DNA of 64,000 nucleotides from contig JAMLHN010000006.1 of the NCBI GenBank assembly GCA_023957115.1, positions 1 through 64,000 on the forward strand, written 5' to 3'. This DNA is from Thermomicrobiales bacterium (lineage in GTDB: Bacteria > Chloroflexota > Chloroflexia > Thermomicrobiales > UBA6265). A model generated the notes under the pieces. It saw only the letters and a list, made by a program, of their open reading frames with translations. It did no database searches and was not told where the DNA came from. Shown piece after piece: positions 30,097 to 39,660 of this stretch (its first letter is position 1; every line of letters starts with the position of its first letter). Made by a program: the position numbers and the translations under genes.

Positions 30097-30948
30097 ATGA
30101 ACCAGGTCGAAACCGCGCAAATCGACGAGGCGCTCGCCGGAGTCCGAATCGCCTTCGTTGGCAGCGGCGTCATGGGCGAAGCGATGCTCGCTGGTCTGCT
30201 GAATCGCGGATTGGTCGCGCCATCGCAGATCGTCGCATCGCATCCCCGCGCGAACCGAAGGGAGCAGCTGGTCGACCGGTATCGCATCGATGTCGCGGAA
30301 TCGAACGTCGATGCCGCCCAGGAGGCGGATCTGGTGGTCCTGACGATCAAACCCCAGGTCCTGGCGCCGATCATGCGACAGCTCAAAGGGCAGCTGCGGG
30401 CCGATCAGGTCGTCATCTCCGTACTGGCCGGCACCACCTTCGCCAAGCTCAGCACCGGTCTCGACCACGAGGCGCTTGTGCGGGTCATGCCCAATACACC
30501 GGCCCAGATCGGCCAGGGCATGCTCGTCTGGACCTCGACCCCGACCGTGACCGCGACGCGCCTGGCGCACGTGCGCAGTGTGCTTGGGGCGCTTGGCCGG
30601 GAGCTCTGGGTCGAAACCGAAAAATACGTCGACATGGCGACCGCGCTCTCCGGCACCGGCCCAACCTATGTCTTCCTGATGATGGAAGCACTGATCGACG
30701 CCGGCGTTCACATGGGATTTCCCCGGCGCATCGCCGAGGAGATCGTGCTGCAAACCGTTTCCGGTTCGGTGGAGTTTGCCCGCGATTCCGGCAAGCATAT
30801 GGCCGAATTACGCAATATGGTCACCTCCCCCGGTGGAACCTCGGCCGAGGCCATCTACCAGATGGAAAAAGGTTCTCTACGCACAATTTATTCCAAGGCG
30901 GTCTATGCCGCCTTCCAGCGGACGCAGGAGCTCGCGAAAAACGATTGA
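30097..30948 (+). CDS. proC: Pyrroline-5-carboxylate reductase
   Basis: 283 residues. The Rossmann fold starts with IAFVGSGVMGEAMLAGLL (about 18-35), and the dimerisation domain contains SGTGPTYVFLMMEALIDAGVHMGFPR and the hallmark MVTSPGGTSAEAIYQME. The enzyme makes the last step of proline synthesis, reducing pyrroline-5-carboxylate with NAD(P)H. The N-terminus is about 15 residues longer than the E. coli enzyme. It lies downstream of acdS in the same direction and 76 bases before the ABM gene. Confidence 0.95.
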   Translation: MNQVETAQIDEALAGVRIAFVGSGVMGEAMLAGLLNRGLVAPSQIVASHPRANRREQLVDRYRIDVAESNVDAAQEADLVVLTIKPQVLAPIMRQLKGQLRADQVVISVLAGTTFAKLSTGLDHEALVRVMPNTPAQIGQGMLVWTSTPTVTATRLAHVRSVLGALGRELWVETEKYVDMATALSGTGPTYVFLMMEALIDAGVHMGFPRRIAEEIVLQTVSGSVEFARDSGKHMAELRNMVTSPGGTSAEAIYQMEKGSLRTIYSKAVYAAFQRTQELAKND

Positions 30949-31024
30949 ATGGGAAGTCCAGTGCCCATCAGAAAGAACGAGAGAGATACCGGCCCTGTGC
31001 GGGCAAAGCAACGGGAGGAATCCA

Positions 31025-31315
31025 ATGTACGTCGTCGTCGCGCGGTTTGTTGCGCAGGAAGGATCGGGAGACGAGGTCGCGGCATCGTTGGCCGAGATGA
31101 CCCCGTTCGCCAACGCGGAACCGGGATGTAAACGGTACATCGTCAACCGGCTGGTCGACGATCCCAACGTCTTCCTGCTCTACGAGCAATATGTCGACGC
31201 TGCCGCGTTCGATGCGCACAGGGAGAATCCGCACTTCAAACGGATCATCCTCGACACGGTGGTTCCGTTGCTGGCCGATCGAGGTCGAGAGATCTATGAG
31301 GTGGTCGCGGAGTAG
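31025..31315 (+). CDS. Antibiotic biosynthesis monooxygenase (ABM/YgiN) domain protein
   Basis: 96 residues, one dimeric alpha/beta ferredoxin-like ABM domain. MYVVVARFVAQEGSGDEVAASLAEM opens it, PGCKRYIVNRL and FLLYEQYVDAAAFDAHRENPHFK follow; the ENPHF motif is typical. Related proteins act as quinol monooxygenases or heme-degrading enzymes, or catalyse other oxidations without cofactors. The ATG at 31025 follows GGGAGGA at 6 bases. It may be co-transcribed with proC. Substrate unknown. Confidence 0.88.
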   Translation: MYVVVARFVAQEGSGDEVAASLAEMTPFANAEPGCKRYIVNRLVDDPNVFLLYEQYVDAAAFDAHRENPHFKRIILDTVVPLLADRGREIYEVVAE

Positions 31316-31425
31316 CGCGGCCACGCACCGAGCTCCGATCGAGCCAATTCACCCGATACCGCGCAAGAACGCCCCTTCCCAGGCTGGGCCAAGGAGGGGC
31401 GCTCGTCGCACGATCGCCAGCCAGG

Positions 31426-31944
31426 CTAGGCGCCGGCGTCTGAATCTCCAATATTCGATTCGAACAGGAGCGGCCCCGGTGGCGATGGGACCGCATCGCC
31501 GGTAGCGCCCTTCCGATCGGGCAGCTTCGGCTGCACCCACCGGTGCTCTTCCGCGTGGGTAAAGCGAGCGAATCGTTCCACCGCATCCTTGCCCTTCGGG
31601 CTCAGATCGCGGAAAAGCGCGGCGAACCGGCGCTCGCGATCGGAACGTTCCTGGCCCGGGGTCGCCTCGATAATGCCCGCGGCACGCAGAAGCTCCATAC
31701 GCGAGACATTCAGCGCCGCGGCCAGCTTGTCGAGCGTCTGCACGCTCGGCTGGGCGCCACGCCCTCGCTCGATATCACAGAGATAAGAACGGCTCAATCC
31801 CGATCGATCCGCCAGCTCTCGCTGGCTCATCGATTGCTGCATGCGGCTCACGCGAATCCAGTCACCAAGGGTTGCGCCCGGGGAGGCGGTCTCGGCTGAA
31901 ACTCGTTTTCGCTTGCCGCCGGAGGGTTGGGAGCGGTCAGACAT
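31426..31944 (-). CDS. XRE-family transcriptional regulator
   Basis: 172 residues. The helix-turn-helix lies at about 28-85 (IRVSRMQQSMSQRELADRSGLSRSYLCDIERG, then LDKLAAALNVS). It is followed by a linker and an uncharacterised C-terminal region of about 80 residues that is rich in charged residues and Pro/Gly at the end. No ligand-binding domain is evident. The ATG at 31944 has GGAAGG at 7 bases; an in-frame TTG lies at 31959. It stands alone, so its targets are unknown and it may regulate itself. Confidence 0.88.
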   Translation of the reverse strand: MSDRSQPSGGKRKRVSAETASPGATLGDWIRVSRMQQSMSQRELADRSGLSRSYLCDIERGRGAQPSVQTLDKLAAALNVSRMELLRAAGIIEATPGQERSDRERRFAALFRDLSPKGKDAVERFARFTHAEEHRWVQPKLPDRKGATGDAVPSPPGPLLFESNIGDSDAGA

Positions 31945-32118
31945 GCGGGTCCTTCCCAACTGAAACTCGGCGAATATTGATTCAGTCTACCCTACGATTG
32001 CCGCTGGGTCACTCCCCATATTCGGGCAAACCGCCGTATTGGACCACCGATCATCCGCCGGCCATGCACGAACGCCACAGCTTCTGTCTCGACCGTCATC
32101 GAGAACTCACCGCGGTCT

Positions 32119-32160
32119 CCTCAGGGCTCGGGATCTCGCGACTCAGGACTCGTCCAGGAC
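32119..32160 (-). repeat. TCCTGAG heptamer repeat at threonine aldolase stop
   Basis: On the minus strand GTCCTGAG contains the ltaE stop codon (32143-32145), followed by degenerate units ending in CCCTGAGG. Same family as the arrays at 26.7 and 40.3 kb. Confidence 0.6.
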
Positions 32161-33207
32161 CGCCGGCCGTTGGACGCCCGTCGCAACCGCGTGCACCGCG
32201 GCGATCGCCTTGACACAATCCTCGCGACCGACATCTATGTGCGTCACCGCCCGCACCGTCAGCGGATCGACATACGGACTCATCGAAACGCCATGCTCTT
32301 CCCGCAGAATGCGCGCGAATTCTGCCGCGCTCATACCGGTCTGCGCGACGCTGAAGATAACGATATTGGTCTCCACCGGGGTACGGAGCAGCTCGATGCC
32401 CGGGATACTCCCCAGACCTTCGGCAAGAAATTTCGCATGCTCATGGTCTTCGGCGAGCCGGTCGACATTGTTCTCGAAGGCATAGATCCCCGCGGCGGCA
32501 ATGATTCCTGCCTGCCGCATGGCTCCGCCCAGCCGGTGTTTCCACAAGCGGCCCTCCTCGATGAAGTCAGCCGGTCCCGCCAGAACCGCGCCCACCGGAG
32601 CGCCAAGCCCCTTGGAGAGGTCGATCCAGACCGAATCGGGATAGGAGGCAATGACCGAAACCGGCGTATCGCTCCCCACCGCCGCGTTCATCAACCGGGC
32701 CCCATCCATATGCAGCTTCATGTCAGCCTCGTCGCAAAGCGCCCGTAACCCGGCCAGCGCGTCCAGTGGCCAGATCTTGCCGCCCCCTTGATTCGACGTG
32801 TTCTCGACCGAAACCATGCTCGTCTTGGACGTATGCGTCCCTTGCTGGCTGAGATAAGGCGTCACCTGCTCGGCGGTAAAGACCCCGCGTTCGCCTTCGA
32901 TCCCGCGCATCATGACGCTGGCAAAAATCGCCGGACCGCCCCCTTCCGCGATATTCGGGTGCGCTCTCCGCTCCAGAATCACCGCGTCGCCAGGACGGCA
33001 ATGCACCGCAAACGCAATCGCGTTGCACATCGTTCCGGATGGAACGAAGAGGGCCGCCTCCTTGCCGGTCAGCTCTGCGGCAAGCTCCTGCAATCGGTTG
33101 ACCGTCGGATCTTCCAGATACTGTTCGTCTCCGACCTCGGCCTCGGCCATGGCTCGGCGCATTCCGGCCGACGGTTTGGTCAACGTATCGCTTCTGAAAT
33201 CGGTCAC
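32143..33207 (-). CDS. ltaE: Low-specificity L-threonine aldolase
   Basis: 354 residues, PLP fold type I. The N-terminal [17 protein letters not shown] and the [10 protein letters not shown] loop bind the cofactor phosphate. [14 protein letters not shown], Asp168 in LHMDGARL and the PLP Lys199 in [11 protein letters not shown] are conserved. It cleaves L-threonine and allo-threonine to glycine and acetaldehyde. Its start is followed upstream by a 149-base gap shared with the divergent MFS transporter; a link between the two is possible but not shown. The stop codon lies within a heptamer repeat. Confidence 0.93.
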   Translation of the reverse strand: MTDFRSDTLTKPSAGMRRAMAEAEVGDEQYLEDPTVNRLQELAAELTGKEAALFVPSGTMCNAIAFAVHCRPGDAVILERRAHPNIAEGGGPAIFASVMMRGIEGERGVFTAEQVTPYLSQQGTHTSKTSMVSVENTSNQGGGKIWPLDALAGLRALCDEADMKLHMDGARLMNAAVGSDTPVSVIASYPDSVWIDLSKGLGAPVGAVLAGPADFIEEGRLWKHRLGGAMRQAGIIAAAGIYAFENNVDRLAEDHEHAKFLAEGLGSIPGIELLRTPVETNIVIFSVAQTGMSAAEFARILREEHGVSMSPYVDPLTVRAVTHIDVGREDCVKAIAAVHAVATGVQRPAVLDES

Positions 33208-33356
33208 CCTTGTCCTCCCGGACGCTCCTCGTCAACGCATTCGCCTGGCATTCTATCCCGTCGAATACCGCATCGGATATTCGCGATCTGATGACGGGCC
33301 AAGCCGTGCTATTCTGCGCCAGCGATTAGCCTCCACGACCCAGCAGACCGGCACGG

Positions 33357-34700
33357 ATGAACTCTTACCTGCAACGAGTTCGGTCGTTCACCCCCGACGT
33401 CAAACTCCTCCTGGTCTACTGCCTCCTGGCCAATATCGGTTACGGAGTCATCGAGCTCATCTTCAACTTCTACCTGCTGGAGCTCGGCTATCGGGAGGAC
33501 TTCATCGGCCAGTGGCGCGCGGTTGCCACCCTTGCCATCGCGGGAGCCTCGGTGGGGCTCGGTACGGTCATCAACCGGTTCGGGTCCTGGTGGGCAATGG
33601 TGGGAGGATTCGCCGCGCTTTGTGTCGGCAGTCTCGGCCTCGCGCTTGCTTCCAGCTCCTGGCTCCTATTGCTTCTGGCGATCATCTACGGTGGATCGCT
33701 CGCCTTCCTCGTCAACCCCATCCTGCCCTTCATCATGGATTTCGAGCGCGGTGATCTTCGTCAATACGCCTCGGCGGTTTCGCTCTCGGTCGTCAACCTG
33801 TCGATCATGATCGGATCGCTCATGGGCGGCCTGACTCCCGAGTTCATTAGCCGAATCGTTCCCTCGATCTCGTCCGGGTCGGCAGGCGCCTACCGCGCCG
33901 CCATGCTGCTCGGCATCGGAATCGCCGCGCTGGCCCTGATTCCGCTTCTCAGGATGAACGGTTCCCGGCGCCAGCGACCGAAACGGCGCAGCGCCGCCGC
34001 ATCGATCGAAGAAACCCCGCACGAGCGTCGCCAGGTCCGGATGGATATTTGGCAGTTCGTGCTCATGGGCGGGCTGATGAGCATCGGCGTTGGGATGATC
34101 TGGCCGTTTTACAACGTCTTTCTGAAGAGTCTGGGGTCCTCCGACGATCAGGTTGGCTATATCTTCGCGATTGCCGGGCTGATTGGCGCCATTGCGGGAC
34201 TGATGGCTCCGGTGGTGGTCGCCCGGGCCGGTGCGCTCAATTCGACGCTCGCATTGCGGCTGAGCGTGGTTCCGTTCTTCTTCGCCATGATCGTCTTTCC
34301 GACGTTGGGGGTTGCCGTCCTGGGCTTCTACTGGCGGGCCGCCACCGCCAGTACAGCCTGGCCGATCGAGGTGACCTTCATCAGCGACGTCCTGCCGGCG
34401 CGTGCGCGGGCGAGCGTCTTCGGGCTTCGTTCGTCGATCTGGAATCTGGGCTATGCCGGAGCAACCTATCTCGGCGGACTCTTGATCGTCCGCTACGGGT
34501 ACAACCCGTCGCTGATGAGCTTCGTCATCTTCAGCATCATCTCGGCGGTGGTCTATTACGTATACTTCTCGCGTCACACGCGGGTGCAGAACGGTGAGGT
34601 CATGACGGCCTGGTCGCCTGTTCGACGCGCCCGCCTGCAAGCCCAAGCTTCTCGTTTGGAGCAAGACGTGGCAGAATCCGACGCGACGGCCAGCGCGTAG
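33357..34700 (+). CDS. MFS transporter
   Basis: 447 residues with 12 predicted membrane helices in two bundles, split by a cytoplasmic loop near 205-230 rich in Arg (SRRQRPKRR). Helix 1 lies at about 18-38 (LLVYCLLANIGYGVIELIF). The conserved loop-2/3 region and the C-terminal DVLPARARASVFGLRSSIWNLGYA fit drug- or metabolite-exporting MFS families. Substrate and direction cannot be predicted. It is divergent from ltaE and 42 bases upstream of the GH3 gene, with which it may be co-transcribed. Confidence 0.9.
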   Translation: MNSYLQRVRSFTPDVKLLLVYCLLANIGYGVIELIFNFYLLELGYREDFIGQWRAVATLAIAGASVGLGTVINRFGSWWAMVGGFAALCVGSLGLALASSSWLLLLLAIIYGGSLAFLVNPILPFIMDFERGDLRQYASAVSLSVVNLSIMIGSLMGGLTPEFISRIVPSISSGSAGAYRAAMLLGIGIAALALIPLLRMNGSRRQRPKRRSAAASIEETPHERRQVRMDIWQFVLMGGLMSIGVGMIWPFYNVFLKSLGSSDDQVGYIFAIAGLIGAIAGLMAPVVVARAGALNSTLALRLSVVPFFFAMIVFPTLGVAVLGFYWRAATASTAWPIEVTFISDVLPARARASVFGLRSSIWNLGYAGATYLGGLLIVRYGYNPSLMSFVIFSIISAVVYYVYFSRHTRVQNGEVMTAWSPVRRARLQAQASRLEQDVAESDATASA

Positions 34701-34742
34701 ATTGTTGTCTCCGCGCCCGATGATTGCTGCAAGAAACGGACG

Positions 34743-35872
34743 ATGACCTCGAATACCCCCAGATCACCCCGATTTAGTCGACGGACGCTTCTGAAAGGGT
34801 CCGCAATACTAGGCGCCTCGAGCACTTTCCCCCCCGGCAACGCCTTGTCGGCCGAGAAATCGACCAATGCCGTCGACCGGGTGATGGCCGAGATGACGCT
34901 CCGTGAGAAGATCGGGCAGATGTTCGTCATCCAGGCGGCCGAAACGGTCATGCCCTCGTGGTTCGGCGCCACACTGGATCAGGTTCAACCGGGCGGGGTG
35001 CTCTTCGTTCAAGTAAATATCGGCTCGCAGGATCAGATCGCCGCCTACATCAACATGATCCATACGTCCGGCAGGCATATCTCTCCGTTCGTCGGTGTCG
35101 ATCAGGAAGGCGGCCCGGTCACACGAGTGCCGGGAGATCCGGTCCCTGGGGCGCTGACCATGGCGGCGCTTCCCGATCCCCATGTCCAGAAACTCGCCCG
35201 CGAGCGCGCCAAGTTCCTGTCGTCCTTCGGGTTCAATGTCAATTTTGCGCCCGTGGCGGATGTTGCGTTTTCTCCAGCGAGCACAATGGCCTCCCGCGCT
35301 TTGGCAGCAATCCCAAATCGGTCGCGGCCAAGATTGCCGCAGTCGTCGAAGGATCCCGCGATGGTGGGATCGGCAGCTCGGCCAAGCACTTCCCCGGTCA
35401 TGGCAGAACCCAGGTCGATTCTCATTTCGGATTACCCCAGATCGATGTAGCGTTCGACGAATGGTTGGCAACAGACGCCGTTCCGTTCGCCGCGGCAATC
35501 GACGAAGGTGTCGAGATGATCATGCTCGGTCACCTGCAGTTCACCCAGTGGGATTCGGTCCCCACATCGATCTCCAAGGTAGCGGTCGACCACCTGCGCA
35601 ACGAGCTGGGATTCGAGGGCGTCATCATCACCGACGATCTCGGTATGGGAGCCCTGGGCGGCTTTAGCTCCGTCGAGCTGGTCGATCGCGCGATCGACGC
35701 CGGCGTCGACCTGATGATGTGGACCTCGGCCGGCGTGCCCTTTACCGACCTGGTGTCTCGTGTCGAAACCCGCGTGCGGGACGGCAAGCTCAGCGAAGAT
35801 CGAATCGACGAGAGCGTCGAGCGCATCCTGCTGATGAAGACCGCCTGGTTCCCCTTCCCCGAGGCAAGCTAA
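34743..35872 (+). pseudogene. GH3 beta-N-acetylhexosaminidase-like protein, one apparent frameshift
   Basis: The first frame runs from the ATG at 34743 with a Tat-like signal (SRRTLLKGSAILGA) and LREKIGQMFVIQ, GVDQEGGPVTRV and FNVNFAPVADVAFSP. A one-base loss near 35298-35303 moves the rest into another frame: RFGSNPKSVAAKI, the substrate motif SSAKHFPGHGRTQVDSH, and the nucleophile Asp in TDDLGMGAL. Rejoined, it gives about 376 residues, normal for NagZ-type GH3 enzymes that remove GlcNAc from wall fragments; the Tat-like signal suggests export. Both halves keep all motifs, which fits a very recent mutation or a consensus error. Confidence 0.8.
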
Positions 35873-35879
35873 CATGCTG

Positions 35880-36053
35880 GGAGCTGGGAAAGCGTACAGT
35901 CCGTTGCGCATACGTCGGGGTGAGGCGAACGAATACGCGGGAAGGACGTCCGGGGTCGACCGGGAATGAATCCCCGGTCTGACAGTACCAACCCCCTCCG
36001 GGGCTGACGACGCGAAGGTCCTAACTCCCCGATCCCAGCTCCTCGCTCCTCAA
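35880..36053. repeat. Inverted pair of GGA-heptamer arrays between GH3 and ParB-like genes
   Basis: The left part (35880-35893: GGAGCTG, GGAAAGC) lies just after the GH3 stop. The right part (36018-36053), read on the minus strand, gives TGA GGAGCGA GGAGCTG GGATCGG GGAGTTA, where TGA is the ParB-like stop. GGAGCTGGGA and TCCCAGCTCC are perfectly complementary. The 125 bases between hold no gene. Confidence 0.65.
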
Positions 36054-36976
36054 CCGGGGCGCCCCCGGTGAAGCATGCCGCCGGCAAGGTCGCGGGTGGC
36101 GTTTAGGGCGCGCAACCCAACCCGTTTCAGCCGGCGCTCCTCCCCTTCGACCTCGCGATAGGCACGCGCGGATGCCTCGGGGCTGAATCGCGATCCGGCG
36201 GCCATTTGAATCTGCAACCGGTTCGCCATCACCCAGAGATAGACGTCGGCCTCCGTGCGATCTGGAAAGTCCCGCAGGAGCTTCTGTTCGCGCGCGGCGA
36301 GGACGATCGGGAGATAGACGTTGTCGTACCAGTCAGCCGCCGACGCCGACATGGTCACCTCCCCGCTGGTGCGTTGCTCCTCCAGTCGCCGACGCCCTTC
36401 GATATGCGTGACGATTTCGTCGTAGCGACCGAGCGCGGTGGGACGAATGTCGTGCATCGGACGGGTACGGTCGAGATCGGTCTTGCGCAGGAATTCGGCG
36501 TATTCGACCTGCTGGAGCAAACGTTTGGGACTCATCGAGGAATCGATAGGAATCCGAATGTGTCCTTCGATGACTTCCGCATCGATGAAGGCCACCCCCC
36601 GCTCCCGCGCCACGGAGACCCGGTGGTTGCCGTCTTTGACGAAGTAGATATCGCCCATCTTGTAGAGCTGGATCGGTGGCAGGATGACATCCTGATAGTA
36701 GGCCCGGTCGATACTCTTCCAGCGACCGGCGGTATTGCGGCGTTTGGGCAGGAACCGCCGGTCGAAGTCACGGAACCGATCGACACTGCCGACGATCTTG
36801 TCGACCGGGACCTCTTGCATGCCTCGATAGCTCTCGCCTTCCATCGTGACCCGGTCACGGACATCGGCATAAGAGATGAGCGTATTCGGCTCGCGGCGAA
36901 AGAAGCTGCGGATGTCGTTCAGGAACGCTTTCCGGCGCGCACGCTCGTAGTCGGCGCGGACCTGATCCTCAGCCAT
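36050..36976 (-). CDS. ParB/sulfiredoxin-like domain protein
   Basis: 308 residues. After a basic N-terminal helix (about 1-30) comes a ParB-N/Srx-like fold: VPVDKIVGSVDRFRDFDRRF, LPPIQLYKMGDIYFVKDGNHRVSVARERGVAFIDAEVIEG. KDGNHRVSVA is the nucleotide-binding box of the ParB superfamily. There is no ParB DNA-binding domain; the C-terminal 130 residues are helical and unassigned, so it is not a chromosome-partition ParB. The ATG at 36976 is 24 bases after the metallophosphoesterase gene on the same strand, so they are probably one unit. Role unknown. Confidence 0.7.
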   Translation of the reverse strand: MAEDQVRADYERARRKAFLNDIRSFFRREPNTLISYADVRDRVTMEGESYRGMQEVPVDKIVGSVDRFRDFDRRFLPKRRNTAGRWKSIDRAYYQDVILPPIQLYKMGDIYFVKDGNHRVSVARERGVAFIDAEVIEGHIRIPIDSSMSPKRLLQQVEYAEFLRKTDLDRTRPMHDIRPTALGRYDEIVTHIEGRRRLEEQRTSGEVTMSASAADWYDNVYLPIVLAAREQKLLRDFPDRTEADVYLWVMANRLQIQMAAGSRFSPEASARAYREVEGEERRLKRVGLRALNATRDLAGGMLHRGRPG

Positions 36977-36999
36977 CGGAATCGCTCGGCCGCGCCCGG

Positions 37000-37662
37000 T
37001 CAGAGCGTGACGGGTTTCTCGAAGTCGAGCTCGAGCTTCTGGTACGGATAGACATTGATGACCCTGGTCTCTCCAAAGGTGGTCTGCCACGGCTCGTTGC
37101 GATCGTAGAGATGGATATGCCCGTGGATGAGATAACGAGGTTTGAAGAGATTCACGAAGGTGCGGTACGCAGCGAATCCACGATGCGCTTTGTCCGGCCG
37201 GTCATTGACATCGCGCGGAGGCGAGTGCGTGAGCAGGACATCGACCCAACGCCCCCGTCGCAATCGGTTCCAGAGGAGTTTGGGCAACATCCGAGTCATG
37301 GTCCAGTAGACCTGGAGCTCGGTGAACTGCTGCCCGCCCTCGCCCGAATACTTGGGCGATCCGGACATGCCGGCCAGCACCAAGCCGGTGGTTTTGTCGT
37401 AGACGACCCGTCCGTTCAGTCCAACCGCGCCCATCGGCTCATAGAGCTTCCCGGACTGCGAATCCTTGACCCATTCTTCCATATGATTGCCAAGGACAAA
37501 ATAGACCGGACGCTCCAACGCGTCAGCCAGAAATTCGAGGTACCGGGACGGGAGATCCCCAGCGCCAAAGACAAGGTCGATGTCTGGCATGCGTTGCCGC
37601 AACGATGCGGAATGAATGCGCGGGTCGATCTGATCCGACACCGCGAGAACGCGCACAGTCAC
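37000..37662 (-). CDS. Calcineurin-like metallophosphoesterase
   Basis: 220 residues. Metal motifs in order: VLAVSDQIDPR (a variant D-x-H with Gln for His), VFGAGDLP, FVLGNHME, LLTHSPP and LIHGHIHLYD. The family uses two metal ions to split phosphoesters. The His-to-Gln change in the first motif is unusual and could alter metal binding. It lies 6 bases after the HemL-like aminotransferase stop and just upstream of the ParB-like gene in the same direction. Substrate unknown. Confidence 0.85.
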   Translation of the reverse strand: MTVRVLAVSDQIDPRIHSASLRQRMPDIDLVFGAGDLPSRYLEFLADALERPVYFVLGNHMEEWVKDSQSGKLYEPMGAVGLNGRVVYDKTTGLVLAGMSGSPKYSGEGGQQFTELQVYWTMTRMLPKLLWNRLRRGRWVDVLLTHSPPRDVNDRPDKAHRGFAAYRTFVNLFKPRYLIHGHIHLYDRNEPWQTTFGETRVINVYPYQKLELDFEKPVTL

Positions 37663-37668
37663 CGGCGA

Positions 37669-39051
37669 TTAACGAACGTCGTCCAACCGTTTGAGCGCAC
37701 GCTCGAAGCGAGCATCGATCTCATCCAGCGTTGACTCCGACATCGGGGTCGAGATGCAGAACATCAATCGCGGCGCCACGAAGAGGCCTTCCTGCAGCAA
37801 TGCCAGATGAAGCACCTTTTTCAGCTTCTGGTTGCTCCGTGCGGCATCGCGATAGTTGCGCACCGGACCAGCGGTGAAATGGATGGCGCCAAACGAACCG
37901 TATCCCGTTACGACCGCTTCGAAACCGTACATTTCGAGCAGGAGCCGAATCCGGCTGCGGAGCTGATCGCCCAGTCTGTTGATACGAGCCACTTCATCGG
38001 CGCCGAAGTGATCGAGGGCCGCGGCGCCCGCAACCATCGTAACCGCATTCCCATTGAACGTCCCACTTTGCCACAGCGGCTGCTTCGAGAACGGGTCGAA
38101 AATCGACATGACCTCGTCCGTGCCGCCGAATGCGCCCCCCGGAAATCCGCCGCTCATGATCTTGGCGAACGAGGTGATATCTGGATAGATCTCATAGGCG
38201 CCTTGCATTCCGCCATAACCGAGACGGAACGACATGACCTCGTCGAACATCAGCAACGCGCCGTGCTGGCGGGTCAGATCTCGCAAGGCCTGCAGGAATT
38301 CCGGTTCCGCGGGAACCATGCCGGCCGAACCCATGACCGGTTCGAGGGTCACCGCCGCAATCTCGCCGCCGTGGTCGGCAAAGACCCGCTCGGCCGCCGC
38401 GACATCGTTGAATGGGATGACCGTCACGGTTTGGAGCCGATTCTGCGGAACCCCGGGCGTATCGATCGTCGGGACTGGAAAGCCATCCGGCCCAGAATCC
38501 ACCGAAGGATGGACGCTCACTTCGAAATCGTCGAAGGTTCCGTGATAGCCGCCTTCCATCTTGACGATCAATTCGCGCCCCGTGAACGCGCGGGCTCCTC
38601 GAATCGCCATCATGGTTGCTTCGGTTCCAGAATTCGTGAACCGCACCTTGTCGACCGACGTCACCCGACCGGTCAGCCGCTCGGCCAGACCCGCCTGGAC
38701 TTCGAGGGCGGCCGCAAAGTTCGTCCCCAGCTGAAGTTGCGCGGTCACGGCCTCGGTGATCGGGCCGAAGGCGTGCCCGTGGATCAGCGAGGTGTAATTG
38801 TTGAGCAAATCGATATAGGTATTTCCGTCGAGGTCGGTGAGCTCGTATCCCTCACCTTTGACGATGGTCAGTGGATATGGCGCGTGGAACGCGACGGTGC
38901 GCGTATCCCCGCCCGGCATCGACCGTTTGGCGCGATCATAGGCCCGTTCCGAAGCGGTCGTCCGCCCGATGTACTCCTGTTGCATCTCGTCCGCAATGCG
39001 ATCCAGCTCCGGACCGGTACCACTGCGACGCGTTCCCTCGGCAACCATCAC
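37669..39051 (-). CDS. Class III aminotransferase, glutamate-1-semialdehyde aminomutase-like
   Basis: 460 residues, PLP fold type I. Key segments: GYELTDLDGNTYIDLLNNYTSLIHGH, the phosphate loop NSGTEATMMAIRGAR, LMFDEVMSFRLGYGG with the cofactor Asp, and the PLP lysine in SFAKIMSGGFPGGAFGG. The sequence is HemL-like, but similar proteins act on other amino compounds and no haem genes are nearby, so a role other than tetrapyrrole synthesis is likely. Starts at 39051 or 39048 are equivalent. It heads a minus-strand run with the metallophosphoesterase and ParB-like genes. Confidence 0.85.
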   Translation of the reverse strand: MMVAEGTRRSGTGPELDRIADEMQQEYIGRTTASERAYDRAKRSMPGGDTRTVAFHAPYPLTIVKGEGYELTDLDGNTYIDLLNNYTSLIHGHAFGPITEAVTAQLQLGTNFAAALEVQAGLAERLTGRVTSVDKVRFTNSGTEATMMAIRGARAFTGRELIVKMEGGYHGTFDDFEVSVHPSVDSGPDGFPVPTIDTPGVPQNRLQTVTVIPFNDVAAAERVFADHGGEIAAVTLEPVMGSAGMVPAEPEFLQALRDLTRQHGALLMFDEVMSFRLGYGGMQGAYEIYPDITSFAKIMSGGFPGGAFGGTDEVMSIFDPFSKQPLWQSGTFNGNAVTMVAGAAALDHFGADEVARINRLGDQLRSRIRLLLEMYGFEAVVTGYGSFGAIHFTAGPVRNYRDAARSNQKLKKVLHLALLQEGLFVAPRLMFCISTPMSESTLDEIDARFERALKRLDDVR

Positions 39052-39136
39052 CGATTTCCTTTCAACTCAATTCGTAGCATCGTATTGAAATCGTTCCACG
39101 ACATCAGTCGAGCCCCGGAGCGTGCCATTGCCAGCT

Positions 39137-39156
39137 TCTCAGGACCCAGGACTTCC
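39137..39156 (-). repeat. TCCTGAG-type repeat near VOC 3' end
   Basis: Two degenerate units, TCCTGGG and TCCTGAG on the minus strand, begin 5 bases after the stop codon of the VOC gene. Confidence 0.45.
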
Positions 39157-39160
39157 GGCC

Positions 39161-39541
39161 CTAGTCATAATCCCCCGTAATCTGCACCAGCTCGATCAAA
39201 TTCTCGAACGGATCGCGCACGAAGAACCGCGGGCGGTTTGTGATGGGGATGGTCTCTTCGATCGGGACGCCACGCTCGGTGAGCTGCGCCCGGAGCGCCT
39301 CCAGATCGTTCACCTGCAGGCAAAGGTGCTGCTGATTCCCGATCGCCTCGAACTCGAAATCGACGAAACAGTGCACCTCATCGCCATTCGGCCCGGCTTC
39401 GAACCAAACGATGTTGCTCAATGAGGAGGGCGGCGTTTTCTCGGTCATCGCCAGGGCGCCGCCATAGAAGTCACGGGCGCGTTCGGCCCCATCGGCCGGC
39501 ATTGGTACGCTCGTATGCTGCAATCTGGTCACGAAGCCCAT
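39161..39541 (-). CDS. VOC (glyoxalase/bleomycin-resistance) family protein
   Basis: 126 residues, one VOC domain. LQHTSVPMPADGAERARDFYGGALAM holds a likely metal His; the central QQHLCLQV and the C-terminal FFVRDPFENLIELVQI, with Glu at the usual closing metal position, keep the metal triad pattern, so a catalytic glyoxalase-like or dioxygenase-like role is possible. The ATG at 39541 is preceded by a short purine-rich stretch. It is divergent from upp. Substrate unknown. Confidence 0.85.
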   Translation of the reverse strand: MGFVTRLQHTSVPMPADGAERARDFYGGALAMTEKTPPSSLSNIVWFEAGPNGDEVHCFVDFEFEAIGNQQHLCLQVNDLEALRAQLTERGVPIEETIPITNRPRFFVRDPFENLIELVQITGDYD

Positions 39542-39660
39542 GGACTCTCTCCTCTCGCATCATTGCGGGTATGCAGTGCGGCAAACCGTCGTTCGGGATG
39601 AGCACAACCGTTCACGGGTAAGATATCGCCGGTCGATATCCTAACGAACGGAGCAATCTC

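Noticed and set aside
36050..36976. Chromosome-partition ParB
   Set aside because: Only the ParB-N/Srx-like part is present; there is no helix-turn-helix domain, no parA gene, and no parS-like sites were seen.
37669..39051. True hemL (glutamate-1-semialdehyde aminomutase)
   Set aside because: No haem-synthesis neighbours and divergent in parts; left as HemL-like.
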